The notes: generated by a model from the letters alone, not told the origin. Shown: positions 17,855-25,659, counted from the first letter of the stretch. The stretch is 64,000 nucleotides of DNA from Pelotomaculum propionicicum (GCF_004369225.1 NZ_QFFZ01000001.1:124001-188000); one strand, 5' to 3'. Program-made: numbers and translations.

Positions 17855-18175
17855 TTATAGCGCTGTCTTTTTCTCCTGGACAGTGAGGCGGTTATCCAGC
17901 CTTAATATATCGTCCCACACAGCATGGACCTCTTTCTTGATGGTAGACACATCCTGCTGGAGTTTTCTTTGGCCCTTCTCCAACTTATCAAGACGCTTAT
18001 TCACCTGCTGTAATTCCTGGTTGGCCTGCTGCTGGCCTGCTTCTAATGTGGATAGCCTTTCATTAATGGGTTTTAGTTCTTCTTGGACGATGGTCCGGAC
18101 TTCTTGCCTGACCGTGTTCATTTCCTCCTGGATGACAGTGCGGAGCATGCTTACCAGTTCATTATTATCCGGCAT
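17855..18175 (-). CDS. Coiled-coil protein, 106 residues
   Basis: The protein is almost entirely alpha-helical coiled coil, rich in Glu/Gln/Leu/Val heptads (for example QQVNKRLDKLEKGQRKLQQD), with an N-terminal MPDNNELVSMLRTVIQEEM and no cysteines or membrane segment. Similar short Firmicute proteins of unknown function are often seen beside mobile elements; the role cannot be stated. ATG 18175 follows AGGAGGAGA, a strong SD, and a terminator lies just after the stop, so this strand is the real one. The overlapping plus-strand frame is its shadow. Confidence 0.7.
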   Translation of the reverse strand: MPDNNELVSMLRTVIQEEMNTVRQEVRTIVQEELKPINERLSTLEAGQQQANQELQQVNKRLDKLEKGQRKLQQDVSTIKKEVHAVWDDILRLDNRLTVQEKKTAL

Positions 18176-18403
18176 GAATATCTCCTCCTCTTGGATATAT
18201 TACCATAAATAAACGTAAGTTGAATAACCCAAATATCATACCTCACAGGAAATATTTTTTTGATTTATCCCTTTTCTGCCGGCAAACCTGCCAACGCTGG
18301 CATATTTGACCTGTCGTTATTTGCAGGGATAAATAAATTTGTCTGAGCTGGTTAAAATAAAAAAGTTATTGAGCGGAATGAACTAAAAAAGAAGGTGTGT
18401 AAA

Positions 18404-18589
18404 TTGAAAAAAGAATTCGAGCCTAAAAAAATACCCGATAATCCTTTAACAGAAAACCCTTATGACTATAAAAAGACAAAGAAACAGTCCCTGCCCAAAG
18501 AAGATACTCATCCAGGCGCCGGCCTGCGGCAGCTTAATGGCAGGGCGGATGAAATCAATGCTAAAGCCCTGCTGGGTGAAAACGATTAG
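18404..18589 (+). CDS. Small polar protein, 61 residues
   Basis: The TTG at 18404 is preferred, with GAAGGTG 6-9 bases upstream; a GTG at 18395 would lie inside the SD. The product is hydrophilic and Lys/Pro/Asn-rich (MKKEFEPKKIPDNPLTENPY) and looks unstructured or like a small spore/cytoplasmic protein. It converges on the minus-strand gene at 18614. No family is recognised. Confidence 0.5.
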   Translation: MKKEFEPKKIPDNPLTENPYDYKKTKKQSLPKEDTHPGAGLRQLNGRADEINAKALLGEND

Positions 18590-18613
18590 CTGTTGTTCAA
18601 ATCCAACAAAGAA

Positions 18614-18955
18614 TCACTTTTTTTTCTTAAAAAGCTTCTGCCACCAGGGGATGTGGACTTTATGCTGCTGCAAAAGCATTCTTGCCTGAATCCTCCGCAT
18701 GGCCCGCGTTATTTCCCGGTCTCTCTCTTCTAATTTCTTTTCTAAAAGGGAGATACGGCTGTCAAGGGTATCTTCAAACATTTTCTGTGATATTTTCAAA
18801 AAGACACTGGCGGCATAAATGTCTATGGTCGGCACCACAGCTTTTAAAGAAACCTCTTCCGGCGCCGTGTTCGCGTTTGATACGAGCGCTTCTCCCGCTG
18901 GGTCATGCACTGCTTTTTTTTCGACCGGTATATTTAGCGGTACCATGTTTCCCAC
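18614..18955 (-). CDS. Small protein with coiled coil and basic Trp-rich tail
   Basis: The GTG at 18953-18955 (minus strand) lies 9 bases after GAGGAGG and gives 113 residues. The N-terminal part is variable and extended. Residues from about 60 form a helix with Leu/Glu heptads (SRISLLEKKLEERDREITRA). The end is strongly basic with two tryptophans (IPWWQKLFKKKK). A similar helix-then-WW-basic arrangement occurs in DUF3967-like regulators, but the DNA-binding N-terminus of those is absent. Longer readings that run back into the hemolysin-III gene are rejected. A bidirectional terminator lies upstream at 19034. Confidence 0.6.
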   Translation of the reverse strand: MGNMVPLNIPVEKKAVHDPAGEALVSNANTAPEEVSLKAVVPTIDIYAASVFLKISQKMFEDTLDSRISLLEKKLEERDREITRAMRRIQARMLLQQHKVHIPWWQKLFKKKK

Positions 18956-19033
18956 AAAAACATACCTCCTCTTTTTGCAATAAATATAAAGGTTCGCCGC
19001 CCATCTGGGAATTCCTTCCAGATAAACAAAAAA

Positions 19034-19058
19034 GACTGCGATTAGCGCAGCCTTTTTT
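19034..19058. terminator. Bidirectional terminator after the hemolysin-III gene
   Basis: GACTGCG (19034-19040) pairs with CGCAGCC (19046-19052), with A/T runs on both sides. It ends the minus-strand hemolysin-III transcript. Confidence 0.75.
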
Positions 19059-19074
19059 AATATACCGGGCTGTT

Positions 19075-19725
19075 TTAAAGCGGGACAAAATAGCGGACCA
19101 TCATGATGAAATGAATGATGCTTCCAGCCATGACAAACAGGTGAAATATTTCGTGGAAACCAAAACGGTTGGGAAACAGGTTGAAGCATTTGGTGGCGTA
19201 AATCACAGCTCCAACAGAATAAGCCACTCCGCCTATGAACATCAGGTAGACTGCCCCGGCAGGCAAGTTGCCGATCAGGTGTATAAAAGGCACCAGGGCT
19301 ATCCAGCCCAAGGTCAGATAAAAGACAGTGGAAATATAGCGTGGGACCTGAATAAACCAAATCTTCATCAGAATGCCGGTAAAAGCCAGTGCCCAAACCG
19401 AGCTGAGCATGGCCCACCGCCACGTTCCCGTCAGCCCGTAATAAAACACGGGAGTGTAAGAACCTGCGATCAGCAGGTAGATGGCGATATGGTCCAGCTT
19501 TTTCAGGATTAAACTTTTACGCGGCGTTGTTTTTACCCAGTGGTAAACCGAACTCGCCCCGTACAGCAGAATAATGCTGACCCCGTAAACAGTCATGGTT
19601 ATAAGCTTGGGGGTGTTGTACCTGGTCTTAATAACCAGAAAAACCAGGCCGCCAATGGACGCGAGCAGAGTGACGAAGTGGGTTAAGGTGTTTACCGGTT
19701 CCTTCATTCCCCAAAATCTTTTCAT
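19075..19725 (-). CDS. Hemolysin III / PAQR-family membrane protein
   Basis: A 216-residue seven-helix membrane protein of the TrhA/YqfA (hemolysin III, PAQR) family. The diagnostic metal-binding motifs are present: EPVNTLTH near residue 8, the SSVYHW and LDHIAIYLLIAGSYTP segments in helices 2-3, and FHEIFHLFVMAGSIIHF in the last helices. Family members affect membrane lipid homeostasis or behave as hydrolase-like receptors; haemolytic activity is not implied. It begins at ATG and is probably monocistronic, with the bidirectional terminator just downstream. Confidence 0.93.
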   Translation of the reverse strand: MKRFWGMKEPVNTLTHFVTLLASIGGLVFLVIKTRYNTPKLITMTVYGVSIILLYGASSVYHWVKTTPRKSLILKKLDHIAIYLLIAGSYTPVFYYGLTGTWRWAMLSSVWALAFTGILMKIWFIQVPRYISTVFYLTLGWIALVPFIHLIGNLPAGAVYLMFIGGVAYSVGAVIYATKCFNLFPNRFGFHEIFHLFVMAGSIIHFIMMVRYFVPL

Positions 19726-19811
19726 GTGCTTGGCCTTCCCGCAGGTTGGATTTATTAATATATCTTAAGTTTAGCACCAAAAGGAAAATTGATCCATAGG
19801 GGCTGCGTTAA

Positions 19812-19964
19812 TTACTTGCTGCGCATCCGGCTGCTTCTAAAATAAAGGTACAGGATTGAAGAGACTGCCAATAAGATTACAATGGTCAGAAGCATGCCTA
19901 TATTCTGATCCAAAGCCGGGTTACTGCGCCAGTCCGATGTGAAAAAGGGCAGCGCCAGGTACAA
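19812..19964 (-). CDS. Small membrane protein, 50 residues
   Basis: A minus-strand TTG (complement of 19962-19964) lies 8 bases after AAGGAGGTG. Fifty codons encode a short extracytoplasmic-looking N-terminus (MYLALPFFTSDWRSNPALDQ), one hydrophobic helix (MLLTIVILLAVSSILYLYF) and a basic tail (RSSRMRSK). It is 27 bases downstream of the 49-residue protein at 19992-20141, so both probably share a transcript. No homologue is recognised. Confidence 0.6.
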   Translation of the reverse strand: MYLALPFFTSDWRSNPALDQNIGMLLTIVILLAVSSILYLYFRSSRMRSK

Positions 19965-19991
19965 TTCAGCAGCACCTCCTTGCAAAAATTT

Positions 19992-20141
19992 TCAGCTGGG
20001 GTCGACTTCATCAAATGATAAAGCTGTGACGCGGGTGAAGTTTCCTTTTTGCTTATCTTTTTTACTGGCGCTAAGTTCCAGTTTGGCATCATCTCCCGGG
20101 GCAAAGGAAGGTTCTTGGTCAGGCTTTTCTTTTTTTTGCAT
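19992..20141 (-). CDS. Small charged protein, 49 residues
   Basis: ATG (complement of 20139-20141) follows GGAGGCAACGCC. The 49-residue product is hydrophilic (MQKKEKPDQEPSFAPGDDAK) and ends in an acidic SFDEVDPS. A longer reading from further upstream lacks an SD. It lies directly before the 50-residue membrane protein gene, suggesting a two-gene operon of small proteins. Function unknown. Confidence 0.55.
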   Translation of the reverse strand: MQKKEKPDQEPSFAPGDDAKLELSASKKDKQKGNFTRVTALSFDEVDPS

Positions 20142-20232
20142 GGCGTTGCCTCCAATATTTATTTTTTCTGATTTACAAAAAGTGTTGCCCTTTAAATTAA
20201 TTTTATGCCTGCTCTTATTCACTCCACCAGGC

Positions 20233-20262
20233 TTGACACGGTTTGACGGGTTGTGCTAAGCT
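20233..20262 (+). promoter_or_regulatory. Promoter of tadA / tRNA-Ser(CGA)
   Basis: TTGACA (20233-20238) and TAAGCT (20257-20262) are 18 bases apart. The strong -35 and weak -10 precede tadA by 64 bases. Confidence 0.45.
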
Positions 20263-20325
20263 AATAAGGCGCCGGGAACCGGTTAGCCGGTCTGCGGTGT
20301 CATTTTTAGTAAAGGGGCATACGTT

Positions 20326-20832
20326 GTGGACCACGCCGGATTCATGCGTGAAGCCCTGCTGGAAGCTGAAAAAGCTTACCGCCTGGGGGAAGTACCCGTT
20401 GGCGCAGTTGTGGCGCTGGGAGACGAAATTATCGGGCGGGGGCATAATTTGAGAGAAATTATGAAGGACAGCTCCGCCCACGCCGAAATGCTGGCCCTGC
20501 GGGAGGCAGCGGGTCGCCTGGGGGACTGGCGGCTCAGCGGGACTATAGTTTACTCTACCCTGGAGCCGTGCCCGATGTGTGCCGGGGCGCTGGTGCAGTT
20601 CAGGGTAAAAACGCTGGTTTACGGCGCCGCCGACCCGAAAGCCGGGGCGGTTGATTCAGTGATTGACGTGGTCAGGCAGCCGCGCTTTAACCACCAGGTT
20701 GAGGTTGTGGCCGGCGTACTGGAAGAGGAAAGCCGCAGCCTGCTGCAGCGGTTTTTCCGGGAATTAAGGGAAAAGAAAACAGCCGGAGAGATGGCCGAGC
20801 TGGTCGAAGGCGCTCGACTCGAAATCGAGTAG
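20326..20832 (+). CDS. tadA: tRNA-specific adenosine deaminase
   Basis: TadA deaminates A34 of tRNA-Arg(ACG), a gene for which is present at 11442, to inosine. The zinc site is visible: HAEMLALREA supplies the His ligand and catalytic Glu, and PCPMCAGAL supplies two Cys ligands. The frame is 168 residues from GTG 20326, with AAAGGGG upstream. The usual helix end (FFRELREKK) is followed by about 16 extra residues because the last 48 bases of the frame are the 5' half of tRNA-Ser(CGA). The normal domain is complete, so the tail is probably tolerated. Confidence 0.95.
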   Translation: MDHAGFMREALLEAEKAYRLGEVPVGAVVALGDEIIGRGHNLREIMKDSSAHAEMLALREAAGRLGDWRLSGTIVYSTLEPCPMCAGALVQFRVKTLVYGAADPKAGAVDSVIDVVRQPRFNHQVEVVAGVLEEESRSLLQRFFRELREKKTAGEMAELVEGARLEIE

Positions 20833-20878
20833 GCTGTGATGAGCGGTCTCAAGGGTTCGAATCCCTTTCTCTCCGCCA
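20785..20878 (+). tRNA. tRNA-Ser (anticodon CGA), overlapping tadA
   Basis: GGAGAGA (20785-20791) pairs with TCTCTCC (20868-20874). The anticodon stem-loop CTCGA-CTCGAAA-TCGAG gives CGA, a long variable arm and a GGGTTCGAATCCC T-arm follow, and CCA is encoded at 20876-20878. The first 48 bases are also the last codons of tadA, including its TAG stop. The tRNA must be cut out of, or made separately from, the tadA message. Confidence 0.95.
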
Positions 20879-20890
20879 GAAATGATAAGA

Positions 20891-20937
20891 AACAAGGGCC
20901 TCTCACGTTTGATGGCGAGAAGCCCTTGTTGATTTTT
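20891..20937 (+). terminator. Terminator after tRNA-Ser(CGA)
   Basis: AACAAGGGC (20891-20899) pairs with GCCCTTGTT (20922-20930), with extra pairing inside the loop, followed by GATTTTT. Confidence 0.75.
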
Positions 20938-21386
20938 GGGCGGATTTGTGGATGGCAGCCGACGGTTAAGTCGGCGGCTGCTGCCGGAAAGGAGTACTTG
21001 TTACAAGTTATAAAGAATATATAAATCAAAAAGTCAAGCCCGACCCCAACGACCAGTTGCAGGCTTTAAAAGCTTCGAAGGGTAGGAAATACCTTACGCG
21101 TACTGAGTTGCAGGGAGACGCGTTTTCAGTTTTCAAGGTCCTGAGGATTAGGCCGCCTTTACACATGCAGCCAGTTAATGCTCAGTGGCCAACATCCAGT
21201 AAATGGTAAAGTGTTGACAAACATCTTCTTTGTGCCTAAAAGTTCGGTATCTATGCAACTTCTCAGATTCGGGTTGTCAAATGTGAGTTAAACGCTTACT
21301 TGCGTCCGGTTTTTTAAGCTATGCTGGTATCACCCCAAATAGTATAATATAATATGTAAAACGAATTAATTCAGGGATGTTGGCTT
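20938..21386. other. Stretch with an unassigned open frame and the araC-type promoter
   Basis: Bases 20970-21209 hold an open plus-strand frame without a usable start (…SYKEYINQKVKPDPNDQLQA… then LTRTELQGDAFSVFKVLRI), which looks like a fragment of a lost gene. From 21210 the sequence is AT-rich, with TATAATATAATATG near 21342-21357, and is probably the regulator's promoter region. Confidence 0.4.
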
Positions 21387-22268
21387 ATGATGGAACAACA
21401 ATTAACAAAAATTCTGGGTGCGGTGCCTTTTCCTTTTTCCATATCTGACCAGGAAAAAACCGTACATGTATATTATAATTCTTCCATGGCAGTAATGGAT
21501 ACCAGACAAGAGGGTGTGGATTTCCCTCTGGATTCACATGAACATGCCAGTTATGAATTTTTCATGCCCATATCCTCTTTAGCGGTTATTAAGTTGGAAG
21601 AAGATATTTTTCCAGCGGAGTTTTGTAAAGTAATACCTATAAATGCCGAACAGACTCACGGCTCAGCCGGATATTACAAAAACTGCCGTTGCTTTGGTTG
21701 GCATATTGATGCTGACTTGATTAAAAGCCTGGCGGGTTCGATGTATGGTAAACCGCAAGTAACTTTCTCCAATGATTTTATCCGGGTTGGCAAAGAGGTT
21801 AATTTATTACTCCGCTGGTTTATGGAAGAATGCAAGAATAAGCAGGCGGGCAGCTGCTTTATCTTGGATGCGCTCGTTACTCAACTAACCATAACTCTTT
21901 TACGGCAGGTTAAAAACAGTTGTTCATACATGGCTGAAAAAAAGGTATTAAGCGCTAAGCCCAATATTGAACGGACTATTGAATATTTACATGACAGCTA
22001 CCGGTCCCACTACTCCTTACAGGACGTAGCCCGCATTGCCAACATGAGCCCCTATCATTTCATACGGTTGTTTAAAAATCAGACCGGCAAAACACCTTAT
22101 GCTTATTTATTGGATATAAAAATAGAAAGGGCCAAGGAATTGTTAAGAAGTAAAAAATATACGGTTACTGAGGTTTGTTTCTTGTGTGGATTTAATAATG
22201 TCAGCCACTTTGCTACGCTGTTTAAAAGAAAGGTGGGGGTGTCTCCGTCCGAATACAGCAGGCTATAA
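21387..22268 (+). CDS. AraC-family transcriptional regulator
   Basis: A 293-residue one-component regulator. The N-terminal part (about 20-150) is a cupin-like sensor (…DSHEHASYEFFMP… and a second His in EQTHGSAGYY). The C-terminal 100 residues are the double helix-turn-helix of AraC/XylS: YSLQDVARIANMSPYHFIRL, then the linker AYLLDIKIERAKELL, then VTEVCFLCGFNNVSHFATLF ending in the conserved GVSPSEYSRL. The ligand is unknown. It begins at ATG 21387 after GGGATG and ends at a hairpin. The next gene is a secreted protein; no clear target operon is adjacent. Confidence 0.92.
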   Translation: MMEQQLTKILGAVPFPFSISDQEKTVHVYYNSSMAVMDTRQEGVDFPLDSHEHASYEFFMPISSLAVIKLEEDIFPAEFCKVIPINAEQTHGSAGYYKNCRCFGWHIDADLIKSLAGSMYGKPQVTFSNDFIRVGKEVNLLLRWFMEECKNKQAGSCFILDALVTQLTITLLRQVKNSCSYMAEKKVLSAKPNIERTIEYLHDSYRSHYSLQDVARIANMSPYHFIRLFKNQTGKTPYAYLLDIKIERAKELLRSKKYTVTEVCFLCGFNNVSHFATLFKRKVGVSPSEYSRL

Positions 22269-22282
22269 AAAAATTTGCAGGC

Positions 22283-22318
22283 AGGGACGGCAGTTGTGTG
22301 AGCCGTCCCTATTTATAT
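22283..22318 (+). terminator. Terminator after the AraC-family gene
   Basis: AGGGACGGC (22283-22291) pairs perfectly with GCCGTCCCT (22302-22310), followed by ATTTATATTT. Confidence 0.7.
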
Positions 22319-22413
22319 TTAGCAATAAGAGAAAATAGTTTTGCAATATTTAAAAGCCAACCGGATATATGGATGCTACATTTAAAATAAGTAAACTGAT
22401 AAGAGGTAATCTA

Positions 22414-22830
22414 TTGAACAAGCGGTTTGTATCTATCCTGCTGGCTTTAATGCTGACGTTGGCGATGGCTTTACCGGCTATGGCGGATGAGGCCAGCACT
22501 ATAACCCTGCAGGCTACACCCGGGACTGAATGTATTAATCTAAGTTGGACTCCGGCCCCCGAGACCAGTGGGCTTAGCGGTTATTATGTCTACCGCTCAA
22601 CCCAACCAGGGTCTGCTTCGGGGACACCGGCTCATGACTTCTGGTTGACTACGACAACATTTACTGATCGTAACGTTGAAAAAGGGGTAATTTATTATTA
22701 TACGGTGCGTCCGGTTTATGGTACAACTATTGGTTCTCCCTCTAATGGAGTGCTGCAATGGCCGGTATTTCAGGAGATCCCCTTGGTTGTTTTTTCTTAC
22801 CTTTGGTATTCATTAGTGCAGCTGTATTAA
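22414..22830 (+). CDS. Secreted fibronectin type III-domain protein, probably shortened
   Basis: TTG 22414 follows AGAGGTAAT and gives 138 residues; an upstream ATG at 22369 would precede the signal peptide by 15 residues. A signal peptide (NKRFVSILLALMLTLAMALP, cleavage near AMA-DE) leads one FN3 domain (about 28-118: ITLQATPGTECINLSWTPAP … YYVYRS … YYYTVRPVYG). After the domain the frame continues into a hydrophobic tail that does not look native. The +1 frame stays open to about 22890, so a frameshift or loss of the C-terminal part is likely. Confidence 0.7.
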   Translation: MNKRFVSILLALMLTLAMALPAMADEASTITLQATPGTECINLSWTPAPETSGLSGYYVYRSTQPGSASGTPAHDFWLTTTTFTDRNVEKGVIYYYTVRPVYGTTIGSPSNGVLQWPVFQEIPLVVFSYLWYSLVQLY

Positions 22831-22901
22831 AATTCGGGGTTGGTTTGAATATAATAGCCATTCCTGACCTCAGCAGCCCAGTTCATTAAGCACAGACCGC
22901 C

Positions 22902-23051
22902 TTACATGGCGGTCTTGTGATACAGAACAATCAGTTGGTCAAGATCTCGACTTATTGCCAACAAATCATCCGGGCTGCAGCCGTATTCAGATAATATGCC
23001 CATGACCCGCCGCAGCCTTTCAATCTCTGTAAGTATTTCCAGACCTGACAT
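22902..23051 (-). CDS. Spo0E-like aspartyl-phosphate phosphatase
   Basis: A minus-strand 49-residue protein from ATG (complement of 23049-23051), with GGGGTGG 5 bases upstream. The pattern is the two-helix Spo0E family: a first helix (ILTEIERLRRVMGILSEY), then the signature SRDLDQLIVLYHK in the second helix. Spo0E proteins remove phosphate from Spo0A or related response regulators and so delay sporulation. Its presence supports a spore-forming host. The terminator-like hairpin ACCGCC/GGCGGT overlaps the stop codon. The neighbouring response regulator is OmpR-type rather than Spo0A, so a link to it is only speculative. Confidence 0.75.
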   Translation of the reverse strand: MSGLEILTEIERLRRVMGILSEYGCSPDDLLAISRDLDQLIVLYHKTAM

Positions 23052-23166
23052 AAGGCCACCCCTTTTAGTGATTTAGTGAAAATATTCGCCATGCATATGT
23101 AAATTCCTGCACAATTATGGAATAATTATTCTAATCCTGGCATTAAATTTTTTAAATAAGCTGTTA

Positions 23167-23220
23167 TTCAACAAATTTTCAGTTCTCACTCAGTAGGATT
23201 TCAGTTATAAACGGGATAAT
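23167..23220 (+). promoter_or_regulatory. Response-regulator operon promoter with 11-bp TTCAG repeats
   Basis: TTCAA (23167), TTCAG (23178), CTCAG (23189) and TTCAG (23200) begin exactly 11 bp apart. The -10 GATAAT begins at 23215, 15 bp after the start of the last repeat. No TTGACA-like -35 is present. The same layout lies upstream of the export operon and the glycosyltransferase. Confidence 0.8.
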
Positions 23221-23254
23221 ATTAACAAGACAACTGGAAGGTGGTTGTTCAGGA

Positions 23255-23938
23255 ATGAAACAGTTAAAGGGCATCAAAATACTGCTGGTGGACGATGAGC
23301 CGAACATACTGGAGTTTTTGGAACTGGGCCTGCGGAACGAGGGGTTTGACGTGCAGACGGCCCAGGACGGCATGGCGGCTGTCACCATGATCAAGCAATT
23401 CCAGCCGCATGTGGTTATTCTCGATGTGATGATGCCCGGCATGGACGGCTTTGAAGTATGCCGGATGATCAAAAAATCGGAGAATGTGGCGGTAATCATG
23501 CTGACAGCCAAGGACGAGGTGGATGACCGGGTCAAGGGCCTTACACTCGGCGCTGATGATTACATGGTCAAGCCGTTCAGTTTCGAGGAACTGCTGGCGA
23601 GGATTTATGCCAGGATCCGCAATCAATTTCCCAACCTGTTCGGGGAAGTGGTAATCGGGCCGTTTCTTATCGACGACCGCCGCAAAGAAATCAAGCTTAA
23701 TGACCGGGTGCTGGAACTGTCTCCCACAGAATACGAGCTGCTTAAATTTTTAGTTCTCAACCACGGGCTGGTTTTAAGCAAGACAATGATCCTGGATAAG
23801 GTCTGGGGCTACGATTTCGGGGGGGAGGACAACATCGTCGAGGTGTATATCCGCTCCCTGCGCGACAAGTTAAACGATAAGGACCACCAGCTGATCAGGA
23901 CCCTGCGCGGAGCGGGATACCGGGTTGACCTGCCATGA
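23255..23938 (+). CDS. OmpR/PhoP-family response regulator
   Basis: A 227-residue DNA-binding response regulator. In the receiver domain, acidic pair Asp13-Asp14 (VDDEPN), the phospho-acceptor Asp57 (VVILDVMMPGMDG), Thr84 (LTAKDE) and Lys106 (MVKPFSF) are all present. The C-terminal winged helix (about 130-227) has the recognition region NIVEVYIRSLRDKL and the wing TLRGAGYRVD. ATG 23255 follows GGAAGGTGG. The stop overlaps the kinase start by four bases (ATGA), so the pair is translationally coupled. TTCAG repeats in its own promoter suggest autoregulation. Confidence 0.95.
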   Translation: MKQLKGIKILLVDDEPNILEFLELGLRNEGFDVQTAQDGMAAVTMIKQFQPHVVILDVMMPGMDGFEVCRMIKKSENVAVIMLTAKDEVDDRVKGLTLGADDYMVKPFSFEELLARIYARIRNQFPNLFGEVVIGPFLIDDRRKEIKLNDRVLELSPTEYELLKFLVLNHGLVLSKTMILDKVWGYDFGGEDNIVEVYIRSLRDKLNDKDHQLIRTLRGAGYRVDLP

Positions 23939-25401
23939 ACCGGAAGATAGCCCAAAGGTTCAAATCCTTTTTCGCCCCCAATTCACTCAGGATCCAACTG
24001 CTGTCCCGCTCGCTGCTGATCCTGGCTGTTCTGCTTGCGCTCATCGGCCTGTTTCAGTATGTTTTTATGCGGGATTTTATTTATAGAAATAAAGCTAACA
24101 GCATGCAGAGCCAGATCGCGTCCATTTCTCCCGCCGCCTGGCAGCGTTCCGGCACAGGTGCGGATGATATGCGCCAGGCGCGTTTATTTATTCCTGAGGC
24201 CGAGCTGGTGTTTATAGACCTGCAGGGCAACTATTCCGTGCTGTCCAGCGGGCATGGCGGCATAAATCCTCCCAGACTGGATGCGCAGGAGTACCTGGAT
24301 GTGCTGGGAAAAAAACCTGGAGCGGAGCCGCGGTCCAAGCCGAGAATAAACTACAGAATTGTTGACTCCGGAGGATTAGAACAATTAGTAGTGTTGCAGC
24401 CGGTTTTTGATCACGGGCAGCTTCTCGGCCTCTTGCAGATAAGCACGTTGACCAGCCCGCTTAAAGAAGTGCTTTTCCGGCAATTGCTCATCTTTTTAGT
24501 CCTTTCCCTTATGGCCATGCTGATTGGCTTACTCGGCTTTTTACCTATCCTTAAAAGGACGCTGGACCCCTTATCCAACATGGTGGATACCGCCGGACAA
24601 ATCGATGCGGGTAATTTGGCCAGGCGCTTTCCGACCCGGCAGGGTCAGGTGGAAATAGACCGTCTGGCGGAATCTTTTAACGGGATGCTGGAAAGGCTGG
24701 AAGCCTCTTTTGAAGCGGAGAGGGAGACCAAGGAACAGATGCGCCGCTTCATATCGGACGCCTCACACGAACTGCGCACGCCGTTAACCTCTATCCGCGG
24801 TTTTTTGGAGGTGCTGCTGCGCGGCGCGGCCAATCAGCCCGAACAGCTGCACAAGGCTTTAAAAAGCATGCACAGCGAATCAGTACGGCTTACTAAACTG
24901 GTGCACGACCTGCTGCTCCTGACCAAACTGGACCGCACCCCCCGCATCGAGCTTACAGAGGGCATGCTGGACACCGTGCTGCGGGACATGGAGCCGCAGC
25001 TGCGCATCCTGGCCGGCGGCAGGGAGCTAAGCATGTTGATTGAACCGGACCTGAAATGCAAATTTGATTCCGATAAAATAAAACAGGTGGTTTTGAATCT
25101 GTTTCATAACGCGGTGCAGCATACAGACCCGGAAAAGGGTTATATCAAAATAGCGCTGGTTAAAAAGGATAGTGGTGTGCAGCTGTCCGTACAAGACAAT
25201 GGGCCCGGCATCAGTGAAAACCACCTGCCGCATGTCTTTGACCGCTTTTACCGCAGCGATTCCTCCCGGACCCGCAAATACGGCGGCGCCGGTTTGGGTC
25301 TGGCCATTACCAAAGCCATTGTTAATTCCCATGGAGGGACTATCAGCGTGGAAAGCAAAGAGGGAGAGGGTTGTACCTTTTATATATGGCTGCCCGAATA
25401 A
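23935..25401 (+). CDS. Membrane sensor histidine kinase
   Basis: A 488-residue kinase. TM1 spans about 22-45, an extracytoplasmic sensor domain about 46-180, TM2 about 183-205, and HAMP 206-258. The dimerisation domain has the phospho-acceptor His278 in SDASHELRTPLTSIRG. The ATPase domain shows the N box (LFHNAVQHTDP), G1 (DNGPGIS), F box (VFDRFYRSD) and G2 (GGAGLGLAI). The stimulus is unknown; targets are inferred to be the efflux operon and membrane glycosyltransferase that share its regulator's repeats. It ends in a terminator hairpin. Confidence 0.95.
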   Translation: MNRKIAQRFKSFFAPNSLRIQLLSRSLLILAVLLALIGLFQYVFMRDFIYRNKANSMQSQIASISPAAWQRSGTGADDMRQARLFIPEAELVFIDLQGNYSVLSSGHGGINPPRLDAQEYLDVLGKKPGAEPRSKPRINYRIVDSGGLEQLVVLQPVFDHGQLLGLLQISTLTSPLKEVLFRQLLIFLVLSLMAMLIGLLGFLPILKRTLDPLSNMVDTAGQIDAGNLARRFPTRQGQVEIDRLAESFNGMLERLEASFEAERETKEQMRRFISDASHELRTPLTSIRGFLEVLLRGAANQPEQLHKALKSMHSESVRLTKLVHDLLLLTKLDRTPRIELTEGMLDTVLRDMEPQLRILAGGRELSMLIEPDLKCKFDSDKIKQVVLNLFHNAVQHTDPEKGYIKIALVKKDSGVQLSVQDNGPGISENHLPHVFDRFYRSDSSRTRKYGGAGLGLAITKAIVNSHGGTISVESKEGEGCTFYIWLPE

Positions 25402-25432
25402 CCGGATGTTTTAAATAACAGATTGCCTTGAC

Positions 25433-25471
25433 GGCGTTCACGCGCGTTTTTGCCCGCGCTGGACGCCTTTT
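25433..25471 (+). terminator. Two-component operon terminator
   Basis: A GGCGT...CGCGCG arm (25433-25446) pairs imperfectly with CGCGCTGGACGCC (25455-25467), followed by TTTTATTATT. Confidence 0.6.
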
Positions 25472-25506
25472 ATTATTGGTTTTTACTGTGTCCATGCCGC
25501 TGCTTT

Positions 25507-25560
25507 TTCAGCTTATGTTCAGTTTTCGTTAAGGGACAATTCAGGTAAAAGAGGTAATAT
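25507..25560 (+). promoter_or_regulatory. Export-operon promoter with 11-bp TTCAG repeats
   Basis: TTCAG (25507), TTCAG (25518), TTAAG (25529) and TTCAG (25540) begin exactly 11 bp apart. The -10-like TAATAT begins at 25555, again 15 bp after the start of the last repeat. This is probably the binding array of the adjacent response regulator. Confidence 0.8.
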
Positions 25561-25659
25561 TTTTAAGAGTGACGTGGTTGAAAGGAGGAAAAGGTTAATA
25601 AGACCGGATTAATGTCATCAGATAATGAGAATCAGCAAATACACCGAGGGGAATCAGTC

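Noticed and set aside
17775-18212. Plus-strand frame of 145 codons
   Set aside because: It is the complement of the coiled-coil gene, which has a strong SD and a terminator on the minus strand.
18956-19423. Long N-terminal extension of the minus-strand gene at 18614
   Set aside because: It overlaps the hemolysin-III gene in another frame and crosses a strong terminator; GTG 18955 has the ribosome binding site.
20891-21030. SRP RNA gene after tadA, as often found in Firmicutes
   Set aside because: The segment has no SRP Alu or S-domain hallmark sequence; it holds the tRNA-Ser terminator and a gene fragment.
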